A stretch of 64,000 bases of DNA from Clostridiales bacterium (GTDB taxonomy: Bacteria > Bacillota > Clostridia > Christensenellales > Aristaeellaceae), in NCBI GenBank assembly GCA_015056145.1, contig SVGY01000001.1, forward strand, positions 496,001 through 560,000, given 5' to 3'. The notes beneath the pieces were generated by a model that saw nothing but the letters and a program-made list of their open reading frames with translations, did no database searches and had not been told where the DNA came from. Positions within the stretch are counted from its first letter, which is position 1, and each line of letters opens with the position of its first letter. Shown here piece by piece: positions 16,525 to 26,362 of the stretch. The translations under genes were made by a program, and so were the position numbers.

Positions 16525-16554
16525 GTCGCCTCTTTTTTTGGAGGCGGCTTTTTT
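16525..16554 (+). terminator. Terminator after the esterase gene
   Basis: GTCGCCTC (16525-16532) pairs with GAGGCGGC (16541-16548), then six Ts. Confidence 0.85.
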
Positions 16555-16557
16555 GTT

Positions 16558-16608
16558 GTTGACACATCAACTTGTTTAGAGTACAATACGATACGTTGAC
16601 GTATCAAC
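16558..16608 (+). promoter_or_regulatory. degV promoter with two GTTGA-N4-TCAAC operators
   Basis: The promoter is TTGACA (16559-16564), a 17-base spacer and TACAAT (16582-16587). The palindrome GTTGACACATCAAC (16558-16571) covers the -35 box, and GTTGACGTATCAAC (16595-16608) covers the predicted start site. Their centres are 37 bases apart. Two identical 5-4-5 half-site pairs in these places point to a dimeric repressor, perhaps of the TetR or MarR type; no such regulator gene is adjacent. Confidence 0.7.
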
Positions 16609-16664
16609 ATCTTTTCTGATCTTTATCCGCACTTATCATCGTGCAAACAAAAGGAGCTGTCAAA

Positions 16665-17516
16665 ATGAGCGTGCGCATTATTGTGGATTCCACCGCTGAT
16701 ATGACCCCACAGGTACAAAATCAGCTTACCGTGGTACCTCTGACGATCCTCTTTGGAAACGAAGCCTATGTGGACGGCGTTACCCTTACCCATCACCAGT
16801 TTTATGAAAAACTGGTAGAGAGCGACGTTATGCCTACCACCAGCCAGGCCAGCCCTGCCGCCTTTGAGGATATCTTTGCCCAGTTAAGCGAACAGGGTGA
16901 GGAGGCTGTGGTGCTCACGGTTTCATCAAAGCTTTCCGGCACATATCAAAGCGCCATGATTGCGGCCCAGGATTACGATAATGTGTTTGTTGTGGATACC
17001 CAGTCTGTGGCCATTGGTGCAGGCATTCTGGCTCAGCGTGCGCTGGAACTTGTCCGGGACGGCCTCAGCGGCGAAGCCATCGCCCGCCAACTGGAAAAGG
17101 AACGTGAGGATATCTGCATCGTTGCCATGCTGGATACGCTGGAATATCTGAAGCGTGGCGGCCGCATTTCCAAAACGGTGGCCTTCGCAGGCGGTCTTCT
17201 GTCCATCAAACCGGTGGTAAGCCTGAAAAATGGCGATATCGAAATCCTCGGCAAGGCCCGTGGTTCCCGACAGGGCAACAATCTGCTGGTCAGGGAAATT
17301 CAGGCTGCCGGCGGTGTGAACTTTGACAAACCCCTGCTTCTGGGATACACTGGTATGAGCGATGTACTGTTGAAAAAGTACATGCAGGACAGTTCCTTTC
17401 TCTGGGAGGGCCATGTGTCCGATTTGCCCTATACCCTCATCGGCAGCGTAGTTGGCACCCACACTGGGCCCGGCGCAGTGGCGGTAGCCTTTTTCAAAAA
17501 CGATGCCGAATGCTGA
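16665..17516 (+). CDS. DegV family fatty-acid-binding protein
   Basis: This 283-residue DegV/FakB-like protein starts VRIIVDSTADMTP and has PTTSQASPAAFEDIF and the LDTLEYLKRGGRIS motif that lines the lipid pocket. DegV proteins bind a fatty acid and hand it to the kinase FakA; no fakA is in this window. AAAGGAG lies 9 bases before the ATG at 16665. It shares a transcript with the following HAD hydrolase. The promoter has two operator-like palindromes. Confidence 0.9.
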   Translation: MSVRIIVDSTADMTPQVQNQLTVVPLTILFGNEAYVDGVTLTHHQFYEKLVESDVMPTTSQASPAAFEDIFAQLSEQGEEAVVLTVSSKLSGTYQSAMIAAQDYDNVFVVDTQSVAIGAGILAQRALELVRDGLSGEAIARQLEKEREDICIVAMLDTLEYLKRGGRISKTVAFAGGLLSIKPVVSLKNGDIEILGKARGSRQGNNLLVREIQAAGGVNFDKPLLLGYTGMSDVLLKKYMQDSSFLWEGHVSDLPYTLIGSVVGTHTGPGAVAVAFFKNDAEC

Positions 17517-17541
17517 CTCATTTGCAAGGAAGGCGGTACTC

Positions 17542-18261
17542 ATGAATCTGAAAATGGTTTTATTCGATCTGGACGGCACACTGCTCCCTATGGATCAGGA
17601 AGCCTTTACCAAGTATTACTTTGGCCTTTTGGCAAAAAAGCTTGCGCCCCATGGCTATCAGCCAGAACAGCTGGTGGATTGCATCTGGAAGGGCACCGCT
17701 GCCATGGTGAAAAACACTGGCGAAAAAACCAATGAAGCCGTTTTCTGGGACGCCTTCTCCGCTCTGCTGGGCGATGATGTGCGCAAGGACGAACCCATCT
17801 TTGACGATTTTTACCGCACGGAATTCCAGGGGGCAAAAGCCGCCTGCGGCTTTCATCCAAAAGCTGCAGAAGTCGTCGCCCACGTCCGTGCATTGGGGCT
17901 GCGCACCGCACTTGCCACCAATCCCATTTTTCCCGCCATTGCAACGGAAAAACGTATGGAATGGGCAGGCCTGAATAAAGCGGATTTTGATTTCTACACC
18001 ACCTATGAAAACTCCTGCCATTCCAAGCCCAATCCCGCTTACTATCAGGACATTCTTGACAAGCTGAACCTCCGGGCTGAGGAATGCCTCATGGTGGGTA
18101 ACGACGTAAAGGAAGACATGGTTGCAAAAAAGCTTGGCATGAAGGTTTTTCTGCTTACGGATTGCCTTATCAACAAGGATAATGCCGACATTTCCGTCTA
18201 TCCCCATGGCGGTTTTGACGAGCTGAACGCCTATATTGATTCGCTGGTTCAGGAAGCCTGA
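17542..18261 (+). CDS. HAD-family hydrolase
   Basis: The 239-residue protein has HAD motif I FDLDGTLLP, a helical cap (residues about 20-95), motif II ATNP and motif IV MVGNDVKEDMVA. The cap type fits HAD subfamily IA phosphatases. The substrate is unknown. The start at 17542 is preceded by GGAAGGCGG, and the gene is 25 bases after degV, so they form an operon. Confidence 0.85.
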   Translation: MNLKMVLFDLDGTLLPMDQEAFTKYYFGLLAKKLAPHGYQPEQLVDCIWKGTAAMVKNTGEKTNEAVFWDAFSALLGDDVRKDEPIFDDFYRTEFQGAKAACGFHPKAAEVVAHVRALGLRTALATNPIFPAIATEKRMEWAGLNKADFDFYTTYENSCHSKPNPAYYQDILDKLNLRAEECLMVGNDVKEDMVAKKLGMKVFLLTDCLINKDNADISVYPHGGFDELNAYIDSLVQEA

Positions 18262-18267
18262 TTTTTC

Positions 18268-18303
18268 CGGTGGCAGAGCATAACGCTTTGCCGCCGTTCT
18301 TTT
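18268..18303 (+). terminator. Terminator after the degV-HAD operon
   Basis: CGGTGGCA (18268-18275) pairs with TGCCGCCG (18289-18296), followed by TTCTTTT. The rest of the gap to 18436 is AT-rich with a TATACT box near 18400, but I see no convincing -35. Confidence 0.8.
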
Positions 18304-18436
18304 GCCTAATCATTCAAAAAAACAGTTTCCTCTTTCCATAGCAGGTATTACTTAACCTTTTGTTTATTTTTGTCTCACTTTCCCTTCATGTTTTCTTGTT
18401 ATACTCTTCTCATCAATCCAAGGAGGTCGATATAGC

Positions 18437-20002
18437 ATGAAAAAAACTCTTTCGCTGATTTTGTGCGTCCTGCTCCTGACGACGTTCTCCTTTTCTCTTG
18501 CAGAAACTTCACAGTTTTCTTCTCCTCCCCCGATGCCGGAAGGTATGGAACCCGGCACGCCTCCCGCAAAGCCTGAAGGGGAAATGCCCGGCGGCTTTCC
18601 CGGACAACCTCCGGAAGGTATGGAATTCGGCCAGCCTCCGGAAGGCATGGGGCAGCCTCCCCAGAAGCCCGATGATGGAATGCCGGTTGGAATGCCTGGC
18701 GGCGGTCATAGTGCTCCCACCGAATACGCTGCTGTTTATTCCGTCACCGAAGATACGGAGTTTACCGGCGAACATACTTCCAACGGAGTTGACGAAAACC
18801 TGCTGCACGTATCTTCCGGCAATGCAGTTGTGACCGACGCGGTCATTCTGCGTCAGTCCGGCAGCAGCACCGGCGGCGACAGCTCCAGCTTCTACGGCAT
18901 CGGCGCAGCGGTTCTTTCCACCGGTGGAACCGTTTCCATCCGGAACTCCTCCATAACCACGGATGCATCCGGCGGTACCGGCGTATTTGCCTACGGCGAC
19001 GGCGTTGTCTTTGTTTCCGACAGCACCATCACCACCGCTGAAAACACTTCCGGAGGCATTCACGTGGCCGGTGGCGGTACGCTCTACGCCAGCAATCTGA
19101 CCGTGGAAACCAGCGGCGAATCCGCGGCGGCCATTCGTTCCGACAGGGGCAGCGGCCTCATGATCGTGGAAGGAGGCCGCTACACCTCCCATGGAGTAGG
19201 TTCCCCGGCAGTGTATGTTACTGCCGATATTTCCATCCACGATGCAGACCTTGCCGCGACCGGTTCCGAAGCCCTCTGCATGGAAGGTCTGAATACCGTG
19301 CGTCTGTTCGATTGCAGCCTTTCGGGCAGTATGCAGGATCTCAGCCAGAACGACAACACCTGGACGGTGATCGTCTACCAGAGTATGTCCGGCGATTCCC
19401 AGATCGGTAAGGGACATTTTGAAATGTCCGGCGGCAACCTCACTTCCACCAACGGCGGCCTTTTCTATACCACCAACACGGAAAGCGAGTTCATCCTCAG
19501 CGACGTAGCCATCACCGCCGCCGAAGGCTGCGAGTATTTTCTGCGCTGCACGGGCAATTCCAACCAGCGTGGCTGGGGCCGCAGCGGCGGAAACGGCGCA
19601 AACTGCATCTTTACCGGCATCCGGCAGGCGATGACCGGCGATATCCTCTGGGACAGCATTTCCACCCTTGACCTGTACGCAACGCAGGGCAGCACTTTGA
19701 CCGGCGCCATCATCAACGATGAAAGCTGTGCAGGCGAGGGCGGCCGCGGTTATTGCGCTCTGTACATCGATGAGACCTCCCGCTGGACCGTCACCGGCAA
19801 CAGCCGCCTCACCTCCCTGTACTGCGCCGGCTCCATTGCCGATGCGGAGGGCAATACCGTCACCATCGTGGATGCGGGCGGCAATGTGCTTGAGGAAGGC
19901 ACCAGCCCTTACACCATCACCGTGGAACAGTTTTCTTCCACGGCGGATATGCAGGGCGCGGGTCAGCCTTCCAACTCCGAAGAACACCGGATTCCCCAAT
20001 GA
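18437..20002 (+). CDS. Secreted right-handed beta-helix-like protein with Pro/Gly/Met-rich linker
   Basis: A 521-residue exported protein. A signal peptide ends near SLAE (residue 23). Residues about 30-95 are a low-complexity linker of PPEGM/PGG units rich in Pro, Gly and Met. The rest is strand-turn repeats with many Ser, Thr, Gly and Asn, such as VSIRNSSITTDASGGTG and LYASNLTVETSGESAAAIRS, the pattern of a parallel beta helix or similar solenoid. No catalytic residues of polysaccharide lyases stand out. No sortase motif or C-terminal anchor is seen. AAGGAGG is 11 bases before the ATG. Surface adhesion or glycan binding is a guess. Confidence 0.75.
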   Translation: MKKTLSLILCVLLLTTFSFSLAETSQFSSPPPMPEGMEPGTPPAKPEGEMPGGFPGQPPEGMEFGQPPEGMGQPPQKPDDGMPVGMPGGGHSAPTEYAAVYSVTEDTEFTGEHTSNGVDENLLHVSSGNAVVTDAVILRQSGSSTGGDSSSFYGIGAAVLSTGGTVSIRNSSITTDASGGTGVFAYGDGVVFVSDSTITTAENTSGGIHVAGGGTLYASNLTVETSGESAAAIRSDRGSGLMIVEGGRYTSHGVGSPAVYVTADISIHDADLAATGSEALCMEGLNTVRLFDCSLSGSMQDLSQNDNTWTVIVYQSMSGDSQIGKGHFEMSGGNLTSTNGGLFYTTNTESEFILSDVAITAAEGCEYFLRCTGNSNQRGWGRSGGNGANCIFTGIRQAMTGDILWDSISTLDLYATQGSTLTGAIINDESCAGEGGRGYCALYIDETSRWTVTGNSRLTSLYCAGSIADAEGNTVTIVDAGGNVLEEGTSPYTITVEQFSSTADMQGAGQPSNSEEHRIPQ

Positions 20003-20013
20003 TTTTCTTTCCA

Positions 20014-20038
20014 GCCGTCGGTTTTTCCGGCGGCTTTT
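20014..20038 (+). terminator. Terminator after the beta-helix gene
   Basis: GCCGTCGG (20014-20021) pairs with CCGGCGGC (20027-20034), followed by TTTTCTTT. Confidence 0.8.
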
Positions 20039-20060
20039 CTTTCCCCTTTTTTCCGTACAC

Positions 20061-20094
20061 AAAAACGCCCTCCCCGCTTTCGCAGGAAGGGCGT
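20061..20094 (-). terminator. Terminator of pckA
   Basis: On the minus strand ACGCCCTTCC pairs with GGGGAGGGCGT around TGCGAAAGC, followed by TTTTTGTG. Confidence 0.8.
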
Positions 20095-20130
20095 AATTTC
20101 TGTATTTATGCTTTGCTTACAAGCCGCAAA

Positions 20131-21738
20131 TTACAGCTTGGGGCCAGCCTCTACCAGAGCCTTGCCGGCATCGTTGCCGGTGTACTTCACGAAGTTCTTC
20201 ACGAAACGGCCAGCCAGATCCTTGGCCTTGGTTTCCCATTCGGAAGCATCGGCATAGGTGTCACGGGGATCCAGAATGCCGGTGTCAACGCCGGGCAGTT
20301 CGGTGGGAACAGCCAGGTTGAAGTAGGGAATGGTCTTGGTCTCAGCCTTCAGGATGGAGCCATCCAGAATGGCGTCGATGATGCCACGGGTATCCTTGAT
20401 GGAGATACGCTTGCCGGTGCCGTTCCAGCCGGTGTTTACCAGGTAAGCCTTGGCGCCGACCTTTTCCATCTTCTTGACCAGTTCTTCGGCGTACTTGGTG
20501 GGATGCAGCTCCAGGAAAGCCTGGCCGAAGCAAGCGGAGAAGGTGGGAGTGGGCTCGGTGATGCCACGCTCGGTGCCGGCCAGCTTGGAAGTGAAGCCGG
20601 ACAGGAAGTAGTACTGAGCCTGCTCGGGGGTCAGGATGCTGACAGGGGGCAGAACGCCGAAAGCGTCAGCGGACAGGAAGATAACATCCTTGGCATCGGG
20701 AGCGGCGGACACGGGGCGCACGATCTTCTCGATGTGGTCGATGGGATAGGACACACGGGTGTTTTCGGTAACGCTGCCGTCGTTGAAATCGCACACGCCG
20801 TTTTCGTCCACGGTCACGTTCTCCAGCAGAGCGTTGCGCTTGATGGCATTGTAGATGTCGGGCTCGGATTCCTTGTCCAGGTTGATAACCTTGGCATAGC
20901 AGCCGCCCTCGAAGTTGAACACGCCGTTGTCGTCCCAGCCGTGCTCGTCATCGCCGATGAGCAGACGCTTGGGGTCGGTGGACAGGGTGGTCTTGCCGGT
21001 GCCGGACAGGCCGAAGAACAGGGCGGTGTTTTCGCCGTTCATATCGGTGTTGGCGGAGCAGTGCATGGAAGCGATGCCACGGAGGGGCAGGTAGTAGTTC
21101 ATCATGGAGAACATGCCCTTCTTCATTTCGCCGCCGTACCAGGTGTTCAGGATGACCTGCTCACGGGAGGTGATGTTGAAGATGGCAGCGGTCTCGCTGT
21201 TGAGGCCCAGTTCCTTGTAGTTTTCCACCTTGGCCTTGGCGGCGTTGTAGGAAACGAAATCAGGCTCGAAGTTGGCCAGTTCTTCCTCGGTGGGGTTGAT
21301 GAACATGTTCTTTACGAAGTGTGCCTGCCAGGCAACTTCCATAATGAAACGGATGGCCATACGGGTATCGGCGTTGGTGCCGCAGAAAACGTCCATCACA
21401 TACAGCTTCTTGGGGCCGGACAGCTGCTCAACGGCCAGACGCTTGCACTCTTCCCAGGCTTCCTTGGAAGCGGGCTTGTTGTCGTTCTTGAATTCATCGG
21501 AGGTCCACCACACGGTGTCCTTGGAGTTTTCGTCCATAACGATGAACTTGTCTTTGGGAGAGCGGCCGGTGTAGATGCCGGTCATGACGTTCACGGCGCC
21601 CAGTTCGGTAACCTGACCCTTGTCAAAGCCTTCCAGCTCGGGCTTGGTTTCCTCGGCGAACAGAACTTCAAAAGAAGGATTGTGGAGGATTTCCGTGGTG
21701 CCGGTGATGCCATAGCGGCTCAGATCAATGTTTGCCAT
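20131..21738 (-). CDS. pckA: Phosphoenolpyruvate carboxykinase (ATP)
   Basis: This 535-residue enzyme interconverts oxaloacetate plus ATP and PEP plus CO2 plus ADP. The kinase-1a P-loop is [11 protein letters not shown], followed by the metal motif [11 protein letters not shown] and [12 protein letters not shown]. The substrate-binding GRSPKDKF lies near residue 57. The length is normal for the ATP-dependent family. In fermentative anaerobes this enzyme often runs toward oxaloacetate to conserve ATP; that direction is inferred. AGAGG precedes the ATG. It has its own promoter and terminator. The codons are strongly biased (GGC, CTG, AAG), as in a highly expressed gene. Confidence 0.96.
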   Translation of the reverse strand: MANIDLSRYGITGTTEILHNPSFEVLFAEETKPELEGFDKGQVTELGAVNVMTGIYTGRSPKDKFIVMDENSKDTVWWTSDEFKNDNKPASKEAWEECKRLAVEQLSGPKKLYVMDVFCGTNADTRMAIRFIMEVAWQAHFVKNMFINPTEEELANFEPDFVSYNAAKAKVENYKELGLNSETAAIFNITSREQVILNTWYGGEMKKGMFSMMNYYLPLRGIASMHCSANTDMNGENTALFFGLSGTGKTTLSTDPKRLLIGDDEHGWDDNGVFNFEGGCYAKVINLDKESEPDIYNAIKRNALLENVTVDENGVCDFNDGSVTENTRVSYPIDHIEKIVRPVSAAPDAKDVIFLSADAFGVLPPVSILTPEQAQYYFLSGFTSKLAGTERGITEPTPTFSACFGQAFLELHPTKYAEELVKKMEKVGAKAYLVNTGWNGTGKRISIKDTRGIIDAILDGSILKAETKTIPYFNLAVPTELPGVDTGILDPRDTYADASEWETKAKDLAGRFVKNFVKYTGNDAGKALVEAGPKL

Positions 21739-21838
21739 CTGTTTGCAACCTCTTTCTTAATAATGCATTGGCCTGCGGGATTCGCAGGGGGCTGTTGGTA
21801 GTAAGGGTTTCGCAAGCTATCCGCATGATAGCATCATA

Positions 21839-21867
21839 ATCATAAACCAACAGAGGAAAAAAAGCAA
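21839..21867 (-). promoter_or_regulatory. pckA promoter
   Basis: On the minus strand TTGCTT (21862-21867) and TATGAT (21839-21844) are 17 bases apart, about 100 bases before pckA. Confidence 0.6.
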
Positions 21868-21916
21868 TCCAAAAACAAGAATTTTTCATCATTCTTTCAA
21901 AATTTTTTCATCATGT

Positions 21917-21952
21917 CAAAAAGGGCAGGAAACCATTGATTTTCCTGCCCTT
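21917..21952 (-). terminator. Terminator of the histidine operon
   Basis: On the minus strand AAGGGCAGGAAA pairs perfectly with TTTCCTGCCCTT and runs into TTTTTGAC. It is 20 bases after the hisIE stop. Confidence 0.88.
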
Positions 21953-21972
21953 GTGTCATGCCGCAAAAAGGT

Positions 21973-22629
21973 TTATTTCGTCATTTTTTCCTGTTTTACC
22001 TTATGGTCGATAATATGGCGGGAGGCCAGTTCCCGATGCACATCCTCCACGGAGATACCCATCTGCACCATCAGCACCATGGCATGGTAAGCCAGGTCCG
22101 CCAGTTCGTAGACGGTTTCCTTTTTGTCATCGGCCTTGCCGGCGATAATAACCTCCGTGCACTCCTCGCCCACCTTCTTCAGGATCTTATCGATGCCCTT
22201 TTCAAAAAGATAGGTGGTATAAGAACCTTCGGGGCGTTCCTCATTGCGCTGCACAAGCAGATCATACAGTCCCTGCAGACTGAATTCAGATTTGTCGTCG
22301 CTGTGCCATACGGGTTCAAAAAAGCAGCTGTCGCTGCCGGTATGGCAGGCGGGGCCGTCCTTTTCCACCACAACCACCAGCGCATCTCCGTCGCAATCGG
22401 CGGTAATGCTTACGATGTGCTGATAGTTGCCGCTGGTTTCGCCCTTGAGCCACAGTTCCTGACGGGAACGGGAATAGAAGCAGGTCAAGCCTTTTTCCAT
22501 AGAAATAGCGAGGCTTTCCCGGTTCATATAGGCCACGGTGAGCACTTTTTTGGTAATGCTGTCCACCACCACAGCCGGAATCAGGCCCTTTTCGTCAAAC
22601 TTCAACTGGTCAATATTCAGCATTTTCAA
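21973..22629 (-). CDS. hisIE: Bifunctional phosphoribosyl-AMP cyclohydrolase / phosphoribosyl-ATP pyrophosphatase
   Basis: This 218-residue fusion catalyses steps 2 and 3 of histidine synthesis. HisI is residues about 1-110, with the metal-binding SRSRQELWLKGETSGN and the DCDGDALVVVV and GPACHTG segments. HisE is about 115-218, with EGSYTTYLF, KVGEECTEVIIAGK and YELADLAYH. The start overlaps the hisF stop by 4 bases. It is the last gene of the operon. Confidence 0.95.
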   Translation of the reverse strand: MKMLNIDQLKFDEKGLIPAVVVDSITKKVLTVAYMNRESLAISMEKGLTCFYSRSRQELWLKGETSGNYQHIVSITADCDGDALVVVVEKDGPACHTGSDSCFFEPVWHSDDKSEFSLQGLYDLLVQRNEERPEGSYTTYLFEKGIDKILKKVGEECTEVIIAGKADDKKETVYELADLAYHAMVLMVQMGISVEDVHRELASRHIIDHKVKQEKMTK

Positions 22630-23384
22630 ACCCTCACAATAATATTTTCTTTCTTCAGTTCCTTCTTCAGGTCAGGGATGCGGATCTCTCCAAAATGGAA
22701 CACAGAGGCCGCAAGCCCAGCATCCACCTTGGGATTGGAGTGGAACAGGTCAATAAAGTCCTGCACGCAGCCTGCGCCGCCAGAGGCGATCACAGGTACG
22801 CTGACGGCATCGGTGACCGCCTGAAGCATTTCCAGATCAAAGCCCTTCTTCACCCCGTCGGTGTCGATGGAATTAACCACAATCTCGCCTGCGCCCATAT
22901 CCACGCAGCGTTTGATCCAGCTGATGGCCTCCATGCCCGTATCTTCTCTGCCGCCCTTGGCAAAAACCCGGAACTGGCCGTCCACCCGCTTGATATCCGC
23001 CGAAAGCACCACACACTGGTCGCCGTACTTCCGGGCAGCCTCCCGGACCAGATCCGGGTTGCGGATTGCGCCGGAGTTGACGCTGACTTTGTCTGCGCCA
23101 CATTTGAGCACCCGGTCGAAATCCTCCACAGTGTTGATGCCTCCGCCCACCGTCAGGGGGATGAAGATGGTACTGGCCACTTCCAGCAGGATATCCGTAA
23201 ACAGCTGTCTGCCCTCAAAAGATGCGGTAATATCGTAGAAGACCAGCTCGTCTGCACCATTTTCGGAATAAAACTTTGCCAGCTCCACCGGGGAAGAAAC
23301 ATCTGTGAGTCCTTCAAAATTGGTGCCCTTCACCACACGTCCGTTACGCACATCCAGGCAGGGGATAATTCTTTTGGTAATCAT
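22626..23384 (-). CDS. hisF: Imidazole glycerol phosphate synthase cyclase subunit HisF
   Basis: The 252-residue TIM barrel starts KRIIPCLDVRNGRVVKG with the first catalytic aspartate, and LSADIKRVDG carries the second. Phosphate-binding loops are GGGI and ASGGAG. It joins ammonia from HisH with PRFAR to give imidazole glycerol phosphate and AICAR. It overlaps hisA and hisIE by 4 bases each. Confidence 0.96.
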   Translation of the reverse strand: MITKRIIPCLDVRNGRVVKGTNFEGLTDVSSPVELAKFYSENGADELVFYDITASFEGRQLFTDILLEVASTIFIPLTVGGGINTVEDFDRVLKCGADKVSVNSGAIRNPDLVREAARKYGDQCVVLSADIKRVDGQFRVFAKGGREDTGMEAISWIKRCVDMGAGEIVVNSIDTDGVKKGFDLEMLQAVTDAVSVPVIASGGAGCVQDFIDLFHSNPKVDAGLAASVFHFGEIRIPDLKKELKKENIIVRV

Positions 23385-24094
23385 TTTGCCACCTCAATTG
23401 CTTCCCTGAGGTCGATCGCCCCGGTGTAATAGGCTTTGCCGATGATGGCCCCATACAGATTCATGGCCCGGAGCGCTTTCACATCCTCCATGCTGGATAC
23501 GCCGCCGGATGCGGTAATTTGCATGGAATACTTTTTAGAAAGCTCCCTGTACAGTTCCAGATTGGTTCCACGCATGGCGCCGTCCTTGGAAATATCCGTG
23601 CAAATGATGCAGCTGACTCCAATTCCCTGCATCTTCTGCATGAATTCCTCCAGAGAAATATCGGCCGTTTCCAGCCAACCCTTTATGGCGATGCAGCCAT
23701 CCTTTACGTCCGCACCCACAGCGATCCTGTCGCCGTACTTGGCAACCGCTTCCCGGAGGAAGGCTTCATCCTTCACCGCCGCCGTACCGAGAATGACACG
23801 GCCGACTCCGGCGGCAAGATACTTGTCAACGGTTTCCATATTGCGTACGCCGCCGCCGATTTCCACAAAAAGGGAGGTTTCCCGGGCGATTCTCTCCACC
23901 ACAGGCAGATTGGGTGTTGTGCCGTCCTTGGCGCCTTCCAGATCCACCATGTGGATGTGCGTTGCACCGCAGGCCTCAAAATCCCGGGCCACGCTGAGGG
24001 GATCATCGCTGTACACAGTCATATTGGCATAATCGCCCCGGAGCAAGCGCACCGCCTTGCCGTCCACCAGGTCGATCGCAGGAAAAAGAATCAT
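23381..24094 (-). CDS. hisA: ProFAR isomerase HisA
   Basis: This 237-residue TIM barrel opens LFPAIDLVDGKAVRL with the catalytic aspartate, and has VGADVKDGCIAIKGW and ASGGVSS. It catalyses the Amadori rearrangement of ProFAR to PRFAR. It lies between hisH (1-base overlap) and hisF (4-base overlap). This pathway position and the presence of its own short length argue against PriA or TrpF roles. Confidence 0.96.
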   Translation of the reverse strand: MILFPAIDLVDGKAVRLLRGDYANMTVYSDDPLSVARDFEACGATHIHMVDLEGAKDGTTPNLPVVERIARETSLFVEIGGGVRNMETVDKYLAAGVGRVILGTAAVKDEAFLREAVAKYGDRIAVGADVKDGCIAIKGWLETADISLEEFMQKMQGIGVSCIICTDISKDGAMRGTNLELYRELSKKYSMQITASGGVSSMEDVKALRAMNLYGAIIGKAYYTGAIDLREAIEVAK

Positions 24095-24714
24095 CAGGCA
24101 TCCTCCTTTTCGCAGAAGGCTTTAAGGATTCTCAGGCCCACGTCGCCGCTCTTTTCCGGATGGAACTGGCAGCCCATGATATTGCCCTTTTCCACAGCAG
24201 CGGTCAGCTCTGCGCCGTATTCGGCGGTTGCCAGCAAGCTTTCTTCGCAGCCTGTGGCGTAGAAGGAGTGCACAAAATACACGCACTCGTTTTCCTTCAC
24301 ATACCTAAACAGCCTGCCCTGCTTTACAAAATGCAGCGCATTCCAGCCAATATGGGGAATTTTCAATTCGGCAGGAATGACGCCTTCCATGGGCACCACG
24401 CTGCCTTTCAGCAAGCCCAGTCCCTGATGCTCGCCATACTCGAAGCTTTTTTCAAACAGCATCTGCATGCCAAGGCAGATGCCAAGGATGGGCTTTCCGG
24501 CCTTCACTTCTTCCAGGATCACTTCCCGAAGGCCACTCTCCGAAAGCTTCCTTGCTGCATCCTCAAAAGCGCCCACGCCAGGCAGAAGCAGTTTTTCGGC
24601 TTTACGGATCACAGCAGGATCGGAGGTTACTTCCACCTCTGCGCCGATCATTTTCAGGGAGGACTTCAGCGAAAACAAATTTCCTACGCCATAATCAATG
24701 ATTGCAATCATCAC
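24094..24714 (-). CDS. hisH: Imidazole glycerol phosphate synthase glutaminase subunit HisH
   Basis: The 206-residue class I glutaminase begins [16 protein letters not shown]. The nucleophile elbow GICLGMQ contains the catalytic cysteine, and the histidine-glutamate pair is in CQFHPEKSG. It supplies ammonia to HisF. The start overlaps hisB by 4 bases. Confidence 0.96.
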   Translation of the reverse strand: MMIAIIDYGVGNLFSLKSSLKMIGAEVEVTSDPAVIRKAEKLLLPGVGAFEDAARKLSESGLREVILEEVKAGKPILGICLGMQMLFEKSFEYGEHQGLGLLKGSVVPMEGVIPAELKIPHIGWNALHFVKQGRLFRYVKENECVYFVHSFYATGCEESLLATAEYGAELTAAVEKGNIMGCQFHPEKSGDVGLRILKAFCEKEDA

Positions 24715-25298
24715 AGCATCCCCTTTGTGGAAGGTATTTCATCCCGGAAGGCTTCGTCGATGCTCACAGCCCTGCGAAGGCTGCGGCCCACAGATTTGAA
24801 GCTTCCCTCCAGAATGTGGTGGGAATTGCTGCCAGCCAGCTGGCGAAGGTGCAGCGTAAGTCCCGCATCCCGGGCAAAGGCACGCCAGAATTCCTCGCAG
24901 AGCTCCGTATCAAAATCCCCCACCTTTTCCGTAGGAATGGACAGTGCGTAGTACAGCTCTCCACGGCCGGAAATATCAATAGCGGAAAGGATCAGCGTCT
25001 CGTCCATAGGCAGAAGGGTATCGCCGTAACGCACGATGCCCTTCTTATCCCCCAGGGCCTGTGCAAAAGCCTTGCCCAGGCAGATGCCAATATCTTCGGT
25101 GGTGTGGTGATAGTCCACCTGGGTATCCCCCACGCACTTCACATTCAGGTCAAAGCGGCCATGCCGGGCAAACAGGGTCAGCATATGGTCGAGGAATCCG
25201 CAGCCGGTATCCACCACGGATTTGCCGCTGCCGTCAAGATTCAGGTTCAGGGAAATATCCGTCTCTGCGGTTTTGCGGATGATCTCTGCAATTCTCAT
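24711..25298 (-). CDS. hisB: Imidazoleglycerol-phosphate dehydratase HisB
   Basis: This 195-residue monofunctional dehydratase has the metal-binding triads [22 protein letters not shown] and [12 protein letters not shown]. It lacks the N-terminal HAD phosphatase found in enterobacterial HisB, so histidinol phosphatase must come from another gene. It overlaps hisC and hisH by 4 bases each. Confidence 0.96.
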   Translation of the reverse strand: MRIAEIIRKTAETDISLNLNLDGSGKSVVDTGCGFLDHMLTLFARHGRFDLNVKCVGDTQVDYHHTTEDIGICLGKAFAQALGDKKGIVRYGDTLLPMDETLILSAIDISGRGELYYALSIPTEKVGDFDTELCEEFWRAFARDAGLTLHLRQLAGSNSHHILEGSFKSVGRSLRRAVSIDEAFRDEIPSTKGML

Positions 25299-26362
25299 GC
25301 ATTTGCCTCCTTGAGGATCTCTTTTGTCTTTTCCAGGAAAAGCTCCATCTGCTCACGGGTGCCGATGGTGATGCGATTATACTCCCGAATGCGCTCTGCC
25401 GTAAAGTGCCTTACCAATACGCCCCGCTTTTTCAGTTCCAGATACAAGGTTTCACCGCTGACTGCAGCCGATCTGGCAAAGAGAAAATTGGTTTTGGACG
25501 GGATCACATCAAAACCCAGGCTTTCAAGCTGTTGCGCCGTCCATTCCCGGTTTTCCATAATGGTCTGGCAATTGGCCCGGTAATAGTCGTCCTCTTCCAG
25601 GGCGGCGACGCCTGCGGCGGCAGTGACCCGGTTGACATTGTAAGGGTTCAGGGAATACTTGACAGTATTCATATCCGCAATAAGCGCCGGATTGCCGATG
25701 GCGTAGCCCAGCCGTGCGCCCGCCATGGAGCGGGACTTGGAGAATGTGCCCACCACCAGCAGATTGTCATAGCGCAGCGTCAGCGGCACGGCTGATTCGC
25801 CGCCGAAATCCACATAGGCTTCGTCAATAAGCACAAGGTTTTCCGGATTGGATTTCACAATATCCTCAATGACGCAAAGGGGCAGGCAGCGTCCCGTAGG
25901 TGCATTGGGGTTGGCGATGACCACGGTTTTCCCTGCGCCGATGTATTCCGCAGGATTGATGCTGAAATCCTCTGCCAGGGGTTTTTCCTCATAGGGAATA
26001 TGGAACAAGTCCGCATAGACCGGATAAAATCCGTAGGTAATATCCGGAAAAACCATGGGATGCTGCTCATCGCCAAAAGCCATGAAAGCATAATACAGCG
26101 CCTCGTCAGAGCCATTGGTCATCAGCACCATTTCAGGAGCAACGCCCATATGCTGGGCCATCTTCCGGCCAAGCACAGCGCTGGTGGGGTCAGAATACAG
26201 CTGCAGCTTCCCAGCCTCCCGGAGCGCCGCTTCCAGCACCCCTTTCGAGGGCGGGAAGGGCGATTCGTTGGTGTTCAGTTTCACATACTGCATATCCTGG
26301 GGCTGTTCGCCGGGGGTGTAGGGCGTAAGGGCGGCATGCCGCCCGGAAAAAAACTTGCTCAT
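25295..26362 (-). CDS. hisC: Histidinol-phosphate aminotransferase HisC
   Basis: The 355-residue PLP enzyme has the substrate loop [22 protein letters not shown], and the PLP lysine in [14 protein letters not shown]. It transfers an amino group from glutamate to imidazole acetol phosphate. It overlaps hisD by 4 bases (ATGA). Confidence 0.95.
   Translation of the reverse strand: MSKFFSGRHAALTPYTPGEQPQDMQYVKLNTNESPFPPSKGVLEAALREAGKLQLYSDPTSAVLGRKMAQHMGVAPEMVLMTNGSDEALYYAFMAFGDEQHPMVFPDITYGFYPVYADLFHIPYEEKPLAEDFSINPAEYIGAGKTVVIANPNAPTGRCLPLCVIEDIVKSNPENLVLIDEAYVDFGGESAVPLTLRYDNLLVVGTFSKSRSMAGARLGYAIGNPALIADMNTVKYSLNPYNVNRVTAAAGVAALEEDDYYRANCQTIMENREWTAQQLESLGFDVIPSKTNFLFARSAAVSGETLYLELKKRGVLVRHFTAERIREYNRITIGTREQMELFLEKTKEILKEANA

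Noticed and set aside
16517..16664. FapR or FabT operator at degV
   Set aside because: The GTTGA-N4-TCAAC palindromes do not match the known FapR or FabT consensus, so no regulator name was given.
20010..21801. 600-codon plus-strand frame opposite pckA, and similar long antisense frames opposite the his, liv, GH3, mgtE and glyS genes
   Set aside because: They arise from GC-biased codon use of the true genes on the other strand and have no start signals.
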